Positions 12,412 to 22,440 of a DNA stretch of 64,000 nt are shown piece by piece. The notes beneath the pieces were generated by a model, which made no database searches, was not told the origin of the DNA, and was given only the letters and a program-made list of their open reading frames with translations. How positions within the stretch are numbered: the stretch's first letter is position 1; the number at the start of each line of letters is the position of its first letter. The stretch is from Enterobacter sp. SA187. Its GTDB lineage: Bacteria > Pseudomonadota > Gammaproteobacteria > Enterobacterales > Enterobacteriaceae. The DNA lies in contig NZ_CP019113.1 of assembly GCF_001888805.2 (NCBI RefSeq), positions 1,860,001-1,924,000 of the forward strand, written 5' to 3'. The position numbers were made by a program, and so were the translations under genes.

Positions 12412-13394
12412 TGAGTATTAATAATCATTTTGATGGCGAGATTAAGCGCCGTAATAAAACTGCCGACATCGGCTTTCCCGTGGCCCGCCAGTTCAAGGGC
12501 AGTACCGTGGTCAACCGAGGTGCGAATAAAGGGCAGGCCGAGCGTAATATTTACCCCGCGGCCAAAGCCCTGGTATTTTAGCACAGGCAGGCCCTGATCG
12601 TGGTACATCGCCAGCACCGCATCGGCGCGATCGAGATATTTAGGCTGGAACAGCGTGTCGGCGGGTAACGGACCGCTGAGATTCATCCCCTGCGCGCGCA
12701 GTTCATTGAGCACCGGAATGATGGTATCGATCTCTTCCGTACCCATATGCCCGCCTTCCCCGGCGTGCGGGTTCAGGCCGCAGACCAGCACGTGCGGTTC
12801 ACCGATGCCAAATTTAGTGCGCAGATCGTGATGCAGGATGGTGATCACATCGCGCAGCAGGGCCGGGGTAATCGCGTCTGCTACGGCTTTAATGGGCAGA
12901 TGCGTCGTCGCCAGCGCCACGCGTAGTTCTTCCGTCGCCAGCATCATCACCACTTTGCTGGCCTGCGCGCGTTCTTCAAAGAATTCGGTATGACCGGTGA
13001 AGGGCACGCCGGCGTCGTTAATCACGCCCTTGTGTACCGGCCCGGTCACCAGCGCGGCAAATTCACCGTTCAGGCAGCCGTCGCAGGCGCGTGCCAGGGT
13101 TTCCACCACATAGGCACCGTTCGCCACTGACAGCTGTCCTGCCACCACGGGCTCGCGCAGCGCCACGGGTAACAGCGTTAAGGTACCGGCGCGTTGCGGC
13201 TGCGGGGGATTTTCAGGTTGCCAGGGAAGCAGCGAAAGCGACAGACCGAGCTGGGCGGCCCGGTCTGTGAGAAGTGCTGCGTCGGCGCAGACCACCAGTT
13301 CCATCGGCCAGTCGCGCTGGGCGAGCTGAACGACGAGGTCGGGGCCAATCCCGGCGGGTTCGCCGGGAGTGATAACGACACGCTGAACGTTCAT
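12408..13394 (-). CDS. pdxA: 4-hydroxythreonine-4-phosphate dehydrogenase
   Basis: NAD-dependent oxidation of 4-phosphohydroxy-L-threonine in pyridoxal phosphate synthesis. The product is 328 aa (E. coli 329). It starts [19 protein letters not shown] and carries the metal-ligand histidine segments TGHTEF near 136, GLNPHAGE near 210 and [12 protein letters not shown] near 264. It overlaps surA by one base and rsmA by 4 bp in a compact operon. Confidence 0.97.
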   Translation of the reverse strand: MNVQRVVITPGEPAGIGPDLVVQLAQRDWPMELVVCADAALLTDRAAQLGLSLSLLPWQPENPPQPQRAGTLTLLPVALREPVVAGQLSVANGAYVVETLARACDGCLNGEFAALVTGPVHKGVINDAGVPFTGHTEFFEERAQASKVVMMLATEELRVALATTHLPIKAVADAITPALLRDVITILHHDLRTKFGIGEPHVLVCGLNPHAGEGGHMGTEEIDTIIPVLNELRAQGMNLSGPLPADTLFQPKYLDRADAVLAMYHDQGLPVLKYQGFGRGVNITLGLPFIRTSVDHGTALELAGHGKADVGSFITALNLAIKMIINTQ

Positions 13395-14680
13395 TAGTTG
13401 CTCAGGATTTTCACGTAAGCGCTGGCGCGTTGTTCCTGCATCCAGGCTGCGCCTTCTTCGGACATTTTACGGTTCATCAGCATGCGGTACGCGCGATCTT
13501 TCTGCGCCGCATCGGTCTTGTCGACGTTACGGGTGTCCAGCAGTTCAATCAGGTGCCAGCCGAAGGAGGAGTGCACCGGTCCGCTGATCTGGCCTTTGTT
13601 GAGCTTAGTCAGCGCATCGCGGAATGCCGGATCGAAAATGTCTGGCGCAGCCCAGCCCAGATCGCCGCCCTGATTCGCAGAGCCCGGATCCTGAGAGAAC
13701 TCTTTCGCCGCATTAGCAAAGGTGGTTTTGCCACTCTTGATGTCGGCTGCGATCTGCTCGATCTTCACACGCGCCTGGTCGTCGGTCATGATCGGCGACG
13801 GCTTAAGCAGGATGTGACGTGCGTGTACTTCGGTCACGGAAATGCTCTGGCTCTGACCACGCAGATCGTTCACTTTCAGAATATGGAAGCCCACGCCGGA
13901 ACGTACCGGACCGATCACGTCGCCTTTCTTCGCCGTGCTCAGCGCCTGGGCAAAGATAGACGGCAGCTCCTGAATACGGCCCCAGCCCATTTCGCCGCCT
14001 TTCAGCGCCTGCTGGTCGGCAGAGTAAGTGATCGCCAGCTTACCGAAGTCATCACCGGCACGCGCCTGCTCAACAATAGAGCGCGCCTGGCTTTCCGCTT
14101 CGTTCACCTGATCGGAAGTTGGGTTTTCCGGCAGAGGAATGAGGATGTGGCTCAGGTTAAGCTCAGTGCTGGCATCGTTCTGATTGCCCACCTGCTGTGC
14201 CAGAGATTCCACCTCTTGCGGCAGAATAGTGACGCGGCGGCGCACTTCGCCGTTGCGCACTTCGGAGATCAGCATCTCTTTACGGATCTGGTTACGGTAG
14301 GTGCTGTAATTAACGCCATCGTAAGCCAGACGGCTGCGCATCTGATCCAGCGTCATGTTGTTCTGTTTAGCGATGTTAGCGATCGCCTGATCGAGCTGCT
14401 CGTCAGTGACCTTGACACCCATTTTGGTGCCCATCTGCAGGATGATCTGATCCATGATCAGCCGCTCAAGAATTTGGTGACGCAGCGTGTTGTCATCCGG
14501 CAATTGCTGGCCCGCCTGACCGGCGTTGAGTTTCACGGACTGCATCAAACCATCAACGTCACTTTCTAACACCACGCCATTATTGACGACGGCAGCGACT
14601 TTATCGACAACCTGCGGCGCAGCGAAACCGGTGTTCGCAACCATAGCGAGACCGAGCAGCAGCGTTTTCCAGTTCTTCAT
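13394..14680 (-). CDS. surA: Periplasmic chaperone and peptidyl-prolyl isomerase SurA
   Basis: Carries unfolded outer-membrane proteins, including LptD, through the periplasm to the BAM complex. The start at 14680 gives 428 aa, as in E. coli. It has a Sec signal peptide ([20 protein letters not shown], cleavage near residue 20), an N-terminal chaperone domain to about 170, and two parvulin domains at about 172-272 and 283-382. The longer reading frame to 14734 would add 18 residues ahead of the signal peptide and was rejected. Having it directly after lptD fits its role in LptD folding. Confidence 0.97.
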   Translation of the reverse strand: MKNWKTLLLGLAMVANTGFAAPQVVDKVAAVVNNGVVLESDVDGLMQSVKLNAGQAGQQLPDDNTLRHQILERLIMDQIILQMGTKMGVKVTDEQLDQAIANIAKQNNMTLDQMRSRLAYDGVNYSTYRNQIRKEMLISEVRNGEVRRRVTILPQEVESLAQQVGNQNDASTELNLSHILIPLPENPTSDQVNEAESQARSIVEQARAGDDFGKLAITYSADQQALKGGEMGWGRIQELPSIFAQALSTAKKGDVIGPVRSGVGFHILKVNDLRGQSQSISVTEVHARHILLKPSPIMTDDQARVKIEQIAADIKSGKTTFANAAKEFSQDPGSANQGGDLGWAAPDIFDPAFRDALTKLNKGQISGPVHSSFGWHLIELLDTRNVDKTDAAQKDRAYRMLMNRKMSEEGAAWMQEQRASAYVKILSN

Positions 14681-14733
14681 ACTTTTTCCATTTCCATTAA
14701 CCGCAATGCGGATTACGTTGCAAATCAACGACA

Positions 14734-17085
14734 TTACAAAGTAGAACGATAAGGCAGAATGTTCGAACGCAGCATCTGCTGGGTACCCAGACCGTAGTTA
14801 GAACTCAGGCCGCGCAGTTCGATGTTAAAGCCGATAACTTTATCGTACTTACTCTGGTTACTTTGTGGATCCCAGCCGTTCAGCTTACGTTCATACCCAA
14901 CGCGGATAGCGTAGCAGCAGGAGTTATATTGCAGACCGACCATCTGATCCGCCGGTTTGCTGGTGTTGGTATCAAAATAGTACGCGCCGACAATCGACCA
15001 GCGGTCGACGATCGGCCAGCTTGCCGCGCCGCCTACCTGCGAGATGCCATCTTTGTATTGATCAGAGGTGACATCATAATTTGGCAGCGCCGCCTGGATA
15101 TACTCCGGGCTGGCGTAGCGATAGCTCAGCTGTACCATACGGTCTTCGTCGCGACGGTATTCTACTGTCGCGCTGCTGGTGGCTACGTTATCAAGGCGCG
15201 TATCGTACTGCACCCCGCCGCGCAGACCCCAGCGGTCAGACATGCGCCAGTAGGTATCGCCTGCCCAGACCAGCGAACCGGTGTTGTTATCTTTTTCCCA
15301 GTTAATATTGTCATCCCCGGTACGGGACTCTGAGAAATAGTAGATTTGACCAACAGAAACGTTAAAACGTTCAACCGATTCGTCATCATAAATGCGCGAT
15401 GTGATACCGGTAGTCACCTGATTAGCAGAGGCGATACGGTCAAGACCGCCGTAAGTGCGATCGCGGAACAGGCCGCTGTAGTCAGACTGCAGCAGCGACG
15501 AGTCATAGTTTTTAATGCCGCTCTGGTCACGATAAGGCACGTACAGATACTGCGCGCGCGGCTCCAGCGTCTGGGTAAAGTTTTCCGCCCAGTTCATGTC
15601 GCGCTCGAAAACCATTTTGCCGTCAACTTTAAACTGCGGCAGCACGCGACTTACTGAGCTTTCAAGGCCAGCTTTGGTGGCATTGTTATAGTCGTCAATA
15701 TTCGTTTGCTGGTAATGGGTCGCCATGACCTTAGCTTCGGTGTTCAGGCTGCCCCACTCGTTTGATAGTGGCAAATTGATGGTGGGTTCAAGATGTAAAC
15801 GCGTAGCCTCCGGCATAATTTCATTCGCGTTAACAAAATGCACAGCCTGAGCATAGACGCGGGTATCAAAGGGACCCACGTCATTCTGGTAGAAGTTCAT
15901 ATCCAGCTGCGGCTCAGCGGAATAGGAGTCGCCGCTCTGGGTATCAAACACCTGGAACTGCTTGGTCGACAGCGTGGCATTGAAGTTTTCAATACCGTAG
16001 CCCACGCTGAAAATCTGCGTGGCGTAACCGTCGGTGCTGGAACCGTATTTGGTGGTAAAGTCGTTGAAATAGGTTGGATCGCTGACTTTGGTATAGTTAA
16101 CGTTAAAACGCCATACCTCATCCAGCACGCCGCCATGCTGCCAGTAGAACAACCAGCGGTGACGATCGCTCTCGGTCGGGTTCTCGTCCTGATAAACTTT
16201 ATCAGACGGCAGATAGTCAAACTCCACCAGACCTGCGCCCGCCTGGGTCAGATAACGGAATTCGTTTTCCCACTGAATATTGCCACGCTTGTGAATATAG
16301 TGCGGGGTAATGGTGGCATCGAAGTTCGGCGCGATGTTCCAGTAGTACGGCAGGTAGAACTCAAAATAGTTCGTGGTGCTGTATTTGGCGTTCGGGATCA
16401 GGAAACCTGAGCGGCGTTTGTCGCCAATCGGCAACTGCAAATAGGGGCTGTAGAACACCGGCACCGGCCCGAGCTTAAAGCGCGCGTTCCAGATTTCCGC
16501 CACCTGTTCTTCCCGGTCATGGATCACTTCCGAACCCACCACGCTCCAGGTATTTGAACCCGGCAGACAGGAGGTGAAGGTACCGTTATCCAGAATGGTA
16601 TAGCGGTTTTCACCGCGCTGTTTCATCAGGTCGGCAGTACCACGACCCTGACGTCCCACCATCTGATAATCGCCTTCCCAGACGTTAGTATCTTTGGTAT
16701 TCAGATTCGCCCAGGCTTTCGGACCTTTCAGAATGACCTGGTTATCGTCGTAATGTACGTTACCCAGAGCGTCGACGGTGCGCACGGGATCGGCCTGGCC
16801 TTCCGCCACCTGCTGATGCAGCTGCATCTCGTCGGCCTGCAAACGGCTGTTACCCTGCTGGACATCAACCTTGCCGGTAAACACGGCATCGTCCGGGTAA
16901 TTGCCTTTCGCATGGTCCGCGTTAATGGTGACGGGCAGTTTATTAGTATCCCCTGTCACCAGAGGGCGGTTATAGCTCGGTACGCCCAGCATACACTGCG
17001 AGGCAAGATCGGCCGCCTGTCCGTACTGGCTGTACAGAGCAGAGGCAATCATGGTGGCCAGAAGGGTGGGAATACGTTTATTCAT
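14734..17085 (-). CDS. lptD: LPS assembly outer-membrane protein LptD
   Basis: With LptE it inserts lipopolysaccharide into the outer leaflet of the outer membrane. The start at 17085 ([20 protein letters not shown]) gives 783 aa, one less than in E. coli, with a signal peptide to about residue 24. The N-terminal periplasmic OstA domain runs to about 220 and is followed by a C-terminal beta-barrel. The four cysteines used for the functional disulfides in E. coli are present: SQC near 31, TSCLPG near 173, and the adjacent pair NSCCYA near 723. The frame extends open to 17391 but that part is unrelated leader. It is first in the operon and divergent from djlA. Confidence 0.97.
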   Translation of the reverse strand: MNKRIPTLLATMIASALYSQYGQAADLASQCMLGVPSYNRPLVTGDTNKLPVTINADHAKGNYPDDAVFTGKVDVQQGNSRLQADEMQLHQQVAEGQADPVRTVDALGNVHYDDNQVILKGPKAWANLNTKDTNVWEGDYQMVGRQGRGTADLMKQRGENRYTILDNGTFTSCLPGSNTWSVVGSEVIHDREEQVAEIWNARFKLGPVPVFYSPYLQLPIGDKRRSGFLIPNAKYSTTNYFEFYLPYYWNIAPNFDATITPHYIHKRGNIQWENEFRYLTQAGAGLVEFDYLPSDKVYQDENPTESDRHRWLFYWQHGGVLDEVWRFNVNYTKVSDPTYFNDFTTKYGSSTDGYATQIFSVGYGIENFNATLSTKQFQVFDTQSGDSYSAEPQLDMNFYQNDVGPFDTRVYAQAVHFVNANEIMPEATRLHLEPTINLPLSNEWGSLNTEAKVMATHYQQTNIDDYNNATKAGLESSVSRVLPQFKVDGKMVFERDMNWAENFTQTLEPRAQYLYVPYRDQSGIKNYDSSLLQSDYSGLFRDRTYGGLDRIASANQVTTGITSRIYDDESVERFNVSVGQIYYFSESRTGDDNINWEKDNNTGSLVWAGDTYWRMSDRWGLRGGVQYDTRLDNVATSSATVEYRRDEDRMVQLSYRYASPEYIQAALPNYDVTSDQYKDGISQVGGAASWPIVDRWSIVGAYYFDTNTSKPADQMVGLQYNSCCYAIRVGYERKLNGWDPQSNQSKYDKVIGFNIELRGLSSNYGLGTQQMLRSNILPYRSTL

Positions 17086-17282
17086 ACGTTGTATTTGTTG
17101 TTCCGTCATCAGTGGCTTTACGGCTTGCAAACAGTCAGAGACTAACTTACTCACCTTCGCAGCGCTAGTGTTAATCCTGCCCGTGATCGAGCCTGCTAAA
17201 GAAGGCTGTGCCTGTGCACGGCATAGAATGACGGGTATGATAATGCAAATTTTAGCCGACGGCATGACGATTTGGGGAGTAT

Positions 17283-18095
17283 ATGCAGTATTGGGGAAAA
17301 GTGATTGGTGTCGCCATCGCCTTAATGATGGGCGGGGGCTTCTGGGGCGTGCTCCTCGGGCTATTGATCGGGCATATGTTTGACAAGGCACGCAGCCGTA
17401 AAATGGCGTGGTTTGCTAATCAGCGTGAACGTCAGTCGCTCTTTTTCGCCACCACCTTTGAGGTGATGGGCCATTTAACCAAATCCAAAGGCCATGTGAC
17501 GCAGGCCGATATTCAGGTGGCAACCCTGTTTATGGATCGTATGAATCTGCATGGCGACTCGCGTGCCGCCGCGCAGCAGGCGTTTCGCGTCGGCAAGGCG
17601 GATAACTATCCGCTGCGCGAAAAAATGCGTCAGTTCCGCAGCATCTGTTTTGGACGCTTCGATCTGATACGGATGTTTCTGGAAATTCAGATCCAGGCCG
17701 CTTTTGCGGACGGCTCGCTGCATCCCAACGAACGTGAAGTGCTGTATGTGATCGCCGAAGAGCTGGGCATCTCCCGTATGCAGTTCGACCAGTTCTTACG
17801 CATGATGCAGGGCGGGGCGCACTTCGGCGATGGCTATCAGCAGCAGTCCGGCGGCGAATGGCAACAGGCGCAGCGCGGACCGACGCTGGAAGACGCCTGC
17901 AATGTGCTGGGGGTGAAACCTGACGCCGACGCCACCACCGTCAAGCGCGCTTACCGTAAGCTGATGAGCGAGCACCATCCGGACAAGCTGGTCGCCAAAG
18001 GGCTGCCGCCGGAAATGATGGAGATGGCGAAGCAAAAAGCGCAGGAGATCCAGAAAGCCTACGAGCTGATTAAAGAAGCAAAAGGATTTAAATAA
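17283..18095 (+). CDS. djlA: Membrane-anchored DnaJ-like co-chaperone DjlA
   Basis: Inner-membrane type III J protein that stimulates DnaK and affects the Rcs envelope-stress pathway in E. coli. The product is 270 aa (E. coli 271). One N-terminal membrane segment with the GxxxG-type repeat ([17 protein letters not shown]) is followed by a TerB-like middle domain and a C-terminal J domain with the diagnostic HPD (SEHHPDKL near 235). A GGGGAG ribosome site precedes the ATG. Its usual right-hand neighbour rluA is absent; hemW begins only 41 bp away. Confidence 0.96.
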   Translation: MQYWGKVIGVAIALMMGGGFWGVLLGLLIGHMFDKARSRKMAWFANQRERQSLFFATTFEVMGHLTKSKGHVTQADIQVATLFMDRMNLHGDSRAAAQQAFRVGKADNYPLREKMRQFRSICFGRFDLIRMFLEIQIQAAFADGSLHPNEREVLYVIAEELGISRMQFDQFLRMMQGGAHFGDGYQQQSGGEWQQAQRGPTLEDACNVLGVKPDADATTVKRAYRKLMSEHHPDKLVAKGLPPEMMEMAKQKAQEIQKAYELIKEAKGFK

Positions 18096-18114
18096 GCAGG
18101 CAGTCTTTCCCTTC

Positions 18115-18136
18115 TCCCTCTCCCGGGGGAGAGGGG
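18115..18136. terminator. Palindrome at the djlA/hemW junction
   Basis: CCCTCTCCC followed directly by GGGGGAGAGGG forms a hairpin between the convergent djlA and hemW stop codons. The CCTCTCCC-type hairpin resembles motifs dispersed in enterobacterial intergenic regions. It sits exactly at a synteny breakpoint. Confidence 0.5.
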
Positions 18137-19273
18137 CTATTCAGCCAGAAACAGCTCCAGCAGCGAATTGAGGAACAGCTTACCCTGTTCGGTGATCTGC
18201 CAGCAGGCTGCCGACTCGGTAAGATAGCCAAGGGCAATGGCCTTATCGATTTGCGGGCGGATCACCGCTTCATCAAGCCCGGTGTAGCGCGTAAACTCCG
18301 CGCGCGGCGCCGCTTCCAGCAGGCGGAAGCGGTTCATAAAGAACTCGAAAGGTTTGTCCTCTGCCGCGACATCATGCTGCTTATCAAGGTATGTCCCCTG
18401 CATATAGCCGCGCGGATGGCGCGTTTTGGCGGTACGCAAAATCCGCCCGTCCGGGAAGGTGACTTTGCCGTGCGCGCCGCAGCCAATGCCCAGATAATCG
18501 CCGAAGCGCCAGTAGTTAAGGTTATGCTGGCACTGATAGCCTGGCTTCGCATAGGCTGAGGTTTCATACTGCACATAGCCTGCGGCGGTCAGTAGTTTGT
18601 CGCCCTGCTCAAAAATATCCCACAGCGAATCATCATCCGGCAGCACCGGCGGACGCGAGCCAAACAGCGTGCCCGGCTCAATGGTCAGCTGATACCAGGA
18701 AAGATGCGGCGGGTTCAGGGCAATCGCCTGGCGCAAATCATCCAGCGCTTCTTCAAGAGACTGATTCGGCAGACCGTGCATCAGATCGAGGTTAAAACTG
18801 CGCAGCCCCAGCCCGGCGGCCAGATGCGCCGCCCGTTTTGCTTCGTCCGGCCCGTGAATACGCCCCAGACGGCGCAGCTTCTTATCGCTGAAGCTTTGCA
18901 CGCCAATAGAGATACGGTTAACGCCTGCCCGCTGATACTCAACGAAGCGATCCGCTTCCACCGTGCCGGGGTTGGCTTCCATGGTAATTTCAGCGTCAGC
19001 GGCGAGGTTAAGACGCGCCCGCACGCCGTCGAGCAGGGTTTGCATCGCCGGACCGGAAAGCAGGCTCGGCGTACCGCCACCGATAAAAATGGTCTTTACT
19101 TCACGTCCCTGGGCATAGGCGGCATCGGCGTCCAGATCGCTCAACAGATGCGCCACATAGTCGTCATGGGGCACTTCGCCCTTTAACGCATGGGAGTTAA
19201 AATCGCAGTACGGGCATTTCTGCACGCACCAGGGAATATGAATATAAAGACTCAGGGGTGGCAAATTAGCCAT
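18137..19273 (-). CDS. hemW: Heme chaperone HemW, radical SAM family
   Basis: Binds heme and a [4Fe-4S] cluster and is thought to deliver heme to membrane targets; formerly annotated as a coproporphyrinogen oxidase. The product is 378 aa, as in E. coli. The cluster motif CVQKCPYC (Cys16, Cys20, Cys23) and the SAM segment [10 protein letters not shown] near 69 are visible, and a HemN_C-type domain closes the protein. It overlaps rdgB by 8 bp and ends the yggS-yggT-yggU-rdgB-hemW operon. Confidence 0.97.
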   Translation of the reverse strand: MANLPPLSLYIHIPWCVQKCPYCDFNSHALKGEVPHDDYVAHLLSDLDADAAYAQGREVKTIFIGGGTPSLLSGPAMQTLLDGVRARLNLAADAEITMEANPGTVEADRFVEYQRAGVNRISIGVQSFSDKKLRRLGRIHGPDEAKRAAHLAAGLGLRSFNLDLMHGLPNQSLEEALDDLRQAIALNPPHLSWYQLTIEPGTLFGSRPPVLPDDDSLWDIFEQGDKLLTAAGYVQYETSAYAKPGYQCQHNLNYWRFGDYLGIGCGAHGKVTFPDGRILRTAKTRHPRGYMQGTYLDKQHDVAAEDKPFEFFMNRFRLLEAAPRAEFTRYTGLDEAVIRPQIDKAIALGYLTESAACWQITEQGKLFLNSLLELFLAE

Positions 19274-19859
19274 TACGCATTGCTTCCAGTAACAGTTTCA
19301 GCGCCTGCCCACGATGGGAAATGGCGCTCTTTTCTTCGCGGGTCAGTTCCGCAGCGGTTTTGCCCAGCGAAGGGACAAAGAAAATCGGATCGTAGCCAAA
19401 GCCGCCGTTTCCGGCCTGCTCGCGGGTAATAACCCCCTGCCAGCTGCCGTGGCATACCAGCGGCGTCGGATCGTCAGCGTGGCGCATATACACCAGCACA
19501 CAGTGGAACTGCGCCTGACGTTTATCGTCCGGCACGTCCTGTAATTCTTCGAGCAGTTTTTCGAGATTCTGCTGATCGGTAGCATCAACGCCGGAGAAAC
19601 GCGCGGAGTAGATCCCCGGCGCGCCGCCCAGCACGTCGACCGCCAGACCGGAGTCGTCGGCCAGCGCCGGTAAACCCGTCACTTTCGCCGCATGGCGCGC
19701 TTTGATGATCGCATTTTCGATAAAGGTCAGGCCGGTCTCTTCCACGGAATCGACGCCCAGTTCCGTTTGCGCCACCACGTCGAGGCCGAAATCATTCAAC
19801 AGCGAGGCAAGCTCGCGCACTTTACCGGCGTTACCGGTAGCGAGGACAACTTTTTGCAT
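19266..19859 (-). CDS. rdgB: dITP/XTP pyrophosphatase
   Basis: House-cleaning enzyme that hydrolyses non-canonical purine nucleotides (dITP, XTP) to monophosphates and pyrophosphate, preventing their incorporation into DNA. The product is 197 aa, as in E. coli. It starts [17 protein letters not shown] with the substrate-binding TGNAGK, and has [19 protein letters not shown] near 68-86 with the catalytic/metal Asp. It lies 8 bp after yggU and overlaps hemW. Confidence 0.97.
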   Translation of the reverse strand: MQKVVLATGNAGKVRELASLLNDFGLDVVAQTELGVDSVEETGLTFIENAIIKARHAAKVTGLPALADDSGLAVDVLGGAPGIYSARFSGVDATDQQNLEKLLEELQDVPDDKRQAQFHCVLVYMRHADDPTPLVCHGSWQGVITREQAGNGGFGYDPIFFVPSLGKTAAELTREEKSAISHRGQALKLLLEAMRNG

Positions 19860-19867
19860 AGTGGATC

Positions 19868-20170
19868 CTAATTGAGTAATGCCGCGACGTCAGTCGGGAT
19901 AGTTTGCGGATGAATAATTTTAACCTGCTTATGGCGGCCAAGTTCGCCTTTTTCAATCACCACCTGGCTTTTGGCGACGCGGAACTGTTTGGCGAGATAT
20001 TTTACCAGATGCGCATTGGCCTGGCCGTCCACCGGCGGGGCGGTGATGGCGACTTTCACTTCGTCGCCATGCAGCCCGACAATCGCATCCCGGCTGGCTT
20101 TCGGCTGAATATACAGCCGTAAAACCAGCCCGTCTTCACAGGCGCAGACTGCACTCACAGCGCCATCCAC
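19868..20170 (-). CDS. yggU: YggU family protein (DUF167)
   Basis: A 100-aa cytoplasmic protein of unknown function with the DUF167 segment [20 protein letters not shown] near residues 17-36 and [10 protein letters not shown] near 46. The ATG at 20170 overlaps the 3' end of yggT by 16 bp, as in E. coli. Operon context with rdgB and hemW suggests a housekeeping role, but no function can be assigned. Confidence 0.93.
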   Translation of the reverse strand: MDGAVSAVCACEDGLVLRLYIQPKASRDAIVGLHGDEVKVAITAPPVDGQANAHLVKYLAKQFRVAKSQVVIEKGELGRHKQVKIIHPQTIPTDVAALLN

Positions 20171-20721
20171 AGCCCTGGCAGCAGCATATCGCCGGTCGAC
20201 TGCAACAGCTCTGCGATACCCATATTGAGCACGTACAGCAGCAGCACGAGGATCATCGGCGAGAAATCAATACCGCCCATCGACGGCAGCAGGCGGCGGA
20301 TTGGGCGTAACAGCGGATCGGTCAGCTGCATCAGCACGAACTCCACCGGGCTGCGGCCCTGGCTTACCCAGCTCATGATCGCCATCGCCAGCAGCACCCA
20401 GAAAATCAGCAGGCCAATGGTTTTAAGCAGGATCAGTACGGCGGCGATCCAGATAATCGGCTGGAAGGTCACCACCATAAACAGCACAATGGCTTTCAGC
20501 ACGCAGAGCAGAAACGCAACCAGCAGCGAGGCGCTGTCAATCGGCCCCATCGCCGGGATCACCCGACGCAGCGGCCCCACCACCGGCTGGGTCACTTTAA
20601 CGATAAACTGCGACAGTGGATTGTAAAAATCCACGCGGGCACACTGCATCCAGATGCGCAGCAACAGGATCATCGTATAGAGTTCAATGACCGTCGAGAG
20701 CAGGAAAGTCAACGTCTTCAT
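20155..20721 (-). CDS. yggT: YggT family integral membrane protein
   Basis: A 188-aa inner-membrane protein made of two YGGT repeats, each with two to three hydrophobic segments. The repeats share the pattern seen at [19 protein letters not shown] near 23 and [20 protein letters not shown] near 118. In E. coli the family has been tied to osmotic-shock tolerance; the biochemical role is unknown. It starts 8 bp after yggS. Confidence 0.93.
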   Translation of the reverse strand: MKTLTFLLSTVIELYTMILLLRIWMQCARVDFYNPLSQFIVKVTQPVVGPLRRVIPAMGPIDSASLLVAFLLCVLKAIVLFMVVTFQPIIWIAAVLILLKTIGLLIFWVLLAMAIMSWVSQGRSPVEFVLMQLTDPLLRPIRRLLPSMGGIDFSPMILVLLLYVLNMGIAELLQSTGDMLLPGLWMAL

Positions 20722-20729
20722 GGCGTTCC

Positions 20730-21443
20730 TCAGTTTTCCTTATTTTTTGTGTAATCGCGCGCACCAAAGATAGCGGTTCCGATGCGCACCATAGTGCTGC
20801 CTGCCGCAATGGCGGCGTCCATATCGTCCGACATTCCCAGTGAAAGGGTGTCGACGGTGGGATAACGCGCTTTGAGCGCGTCAAATGCTACAGCCATTTG
20901 CCGTGCCACCGCAAACTGCCTTTCATAATCTGACACAGGCGCGGGGATCGCCATCAGCCCGCGCAGGCGCACGCCGGGCAATTCCGCCACCTGCGCCGCC
21001 AGCGCATCCAGTTCGTTCAGGGCGATGCCGGACTTGCTCGCTTCGTCACTAATGTTTATCTGGATCAGGATGTTAAGCGGCGCGAGGGTCGCCGGGCGCT
21101 GCTCGCTCAGACGGCTGGCGATACGCAGACGATCCACGGTATGACACCAGTCAAAATGCTCCGCCACCAGACGGCTTTTGTTGGACTGCAACGGGCCGAT
21201 AAAGTGCCACTCCAGCCCGGCGACGCCCGTCTCCTGAAAGTAGCGGATCTTGTCGACGCCTTCCTGAACGTAATTTTCGCCAAATGCGCGCTGACCCGCA
21301 GCGACCGCATCTGCGACTGCGCTCGCAGGTTTTGTTTTGCTCACTGCAAGCAGCGTAACTTCTTCTGAAGCACGGCCGCAACGCGTTGCCGCCGCTGAGA
21401 TTTTATCCCGAACCTGTGCCAGGTTATGCGCTATATCGTTCAT
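20730..21443 (-). CDS. yggS: PLP homeostasis protein YggS (PLPBP/YBL036C family)
   Basis: Pyridoxal-phosphate-binding single-domain protein that buffers PLP and affects amino-acid metabolism; no catalytic activity is known. The start at 21443 gives 237 aa (E. coli 234), beginning MNDIAHNLAQVRDKI. The PLP lysine lies in LLAVSKTKPASAV near residue 36, and the phosphate-binding loop SLGMSDDMDAAI is near 201. The frame stays open to 21677 but that part is antisense to pilT. It is divergent from pilT with 16 bp between the starts. Confidence 0.95.
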   Translation of the reverse strand: MNDIAHNLAQVRDKISAAATRCGRASEEVTLLAVSKTKPASAVADAVAAGQRAFGENYVQEGVDKIRYFQETGVAGLEWHFIGPLQSNKSRLVAEHFDWCHTVDRLRIASRLSEQRPATLAPLNILIQINISDEASKSGIALNELDALAAQVAELPGVRLRGLMAIPAPVSDYERQFAVARQMAVAFDALKARYPTVDTLSLGMSDDMDAAIAAGSTMVRIGTAIFGARDYTKNKEN

Positions 21444-21459
21444 GTTTCCAGGAGGCTTT

Positions 21460-22437
21460 ATGGATATGGAAGAGATCGTGGCCCTTAGTGTAAAGCATAA
21501 CGTCTCGGATCTACACCTGTGCAGTGACGGGCCGCCGCGCTGGCGACGACAGGGCAGGCTGGAGGCCGCGCCTTTTCCGCCGCCGGATCCCGATGCCCTG
21601 TTGCAGGCCACGCTCGACGAGCGGCAGCGTGACGAGTGGCGCACCCGGCGGCAGGTGGATTTTGCCGTTTCGCTCAATCAGCATCGCCTGCGCGCCAGCG
21701 CCTTTCGCCACCATCGCGGCATCTCGCTGGCGTTGCGCCTGCTGCCGGATCGCTGCCCGACGCTGGCGGCGCTGGAAACGCCGCCGCTGCTGAGCACGCT
21801 ACTGGCGCGGGAAAACGGTCTGATCCTGGTGACCGGGGCGACCGGCAGCGGCAAATCCACCACGCTTGCGGCGATGGTCAATGCGCTTAATCATTCGCTG
21901 CACGGCCATATTCTGACGCTGGAGGATCCGGTGGAGTTCGTGCACCAGAGTGCGCAATGTCTGATCCAGCAGCGGGAAATCGGCCCGCACTGCGCCTCGT
22001 TTGCCGACGGCTTAAGGGCAGCACTGCGGGAAGATCCCGATGTGATTTTGCTTGGCGAGCTGCGCGATAGCGAAACCATCCGGCTGGCGCTGACGGCGGC
22101 GGAGACCGGGCATCTGGTGCTGGCAACCCTGCATACCCGTGGCGCGGCGCAGGCGATAGAGCGGCTGGTGGACACCTTTCCGGCGCAGGAAAAAGATCCT
22201 GTACGCAGCCAGCTGGCGGGCAGTTTACAGGCGGTACTGGCGCAAAAGCTGGAGGCTGACAGGCAGGGGGGCAGGGTGGCGCTGTTTGAACTGCTGGTGA
22301 ACACCCCGGCGGTGGCGAATCTTATTCGCGAGGGGAAAACCCACCAGTTGCCCGGCATGATGCAGACCGGGCAGCAGGCAGGCATGCTGACCTTCGCCCA
22401 AAGCCACCAGCAGCGGGTGGCGCAGGGCAGGCTTTAA
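21460..22437 (+). CDS. PilT-like twitching motility ATPase family protein (YggR)
   Basis: A 325-aa secretion-type ATPase related to type IV pilus retraction motors (E. coli YggR). The start at 21460 follows a GGAGG ribosome site at 21451-21455. Walker A is GATGSGKST near residue 125, the Asp box/Walker B is EDPDVILLGELRD near 190, and a conserved His-box LATLHTRGA follows. No pilus genes are nearby, so what it energises is unknown. It ends 3 bp from the convergent FAD oxidoreductase gene; in E. coli ruvX is near this end. Confidence 0.92.
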   Translation: MDMEEIVALSVKHNVSDLHLCSDGPPRWRRQGRLEAAPFPPPDPDALLQATLDERQRDEWRTRRQVDFAVSLNQHRLRASAFRHHRGISLALRLLPDRCPTLAALETPPLLSTLLARENGLILVTGATGSGKSTTLAAMVNALNHSLHGHILTLEDPVEFVHQSAQCLIQQREIGPHCASFADGLRAALREDPDVILLGELRDSETIRLALTAAETGHLVLATLHTRGAAQAIERLVDTFPAQEKDPVRSQLAGSLQAVLAQKLEADRQGGRVALFELLVNTPAVANLIREGKTHQLPGMMQTGQQAGMLTFAQSHQQRVAQGRL

Positions 22438-22440
22438 AGA

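Noticed and set aside
17086..17391. N-terminal extension of lptD by about 100 codons
   Set aside because: The extension lacks homology and places residues before the signal peptide; 17085 gives the E. coli length.
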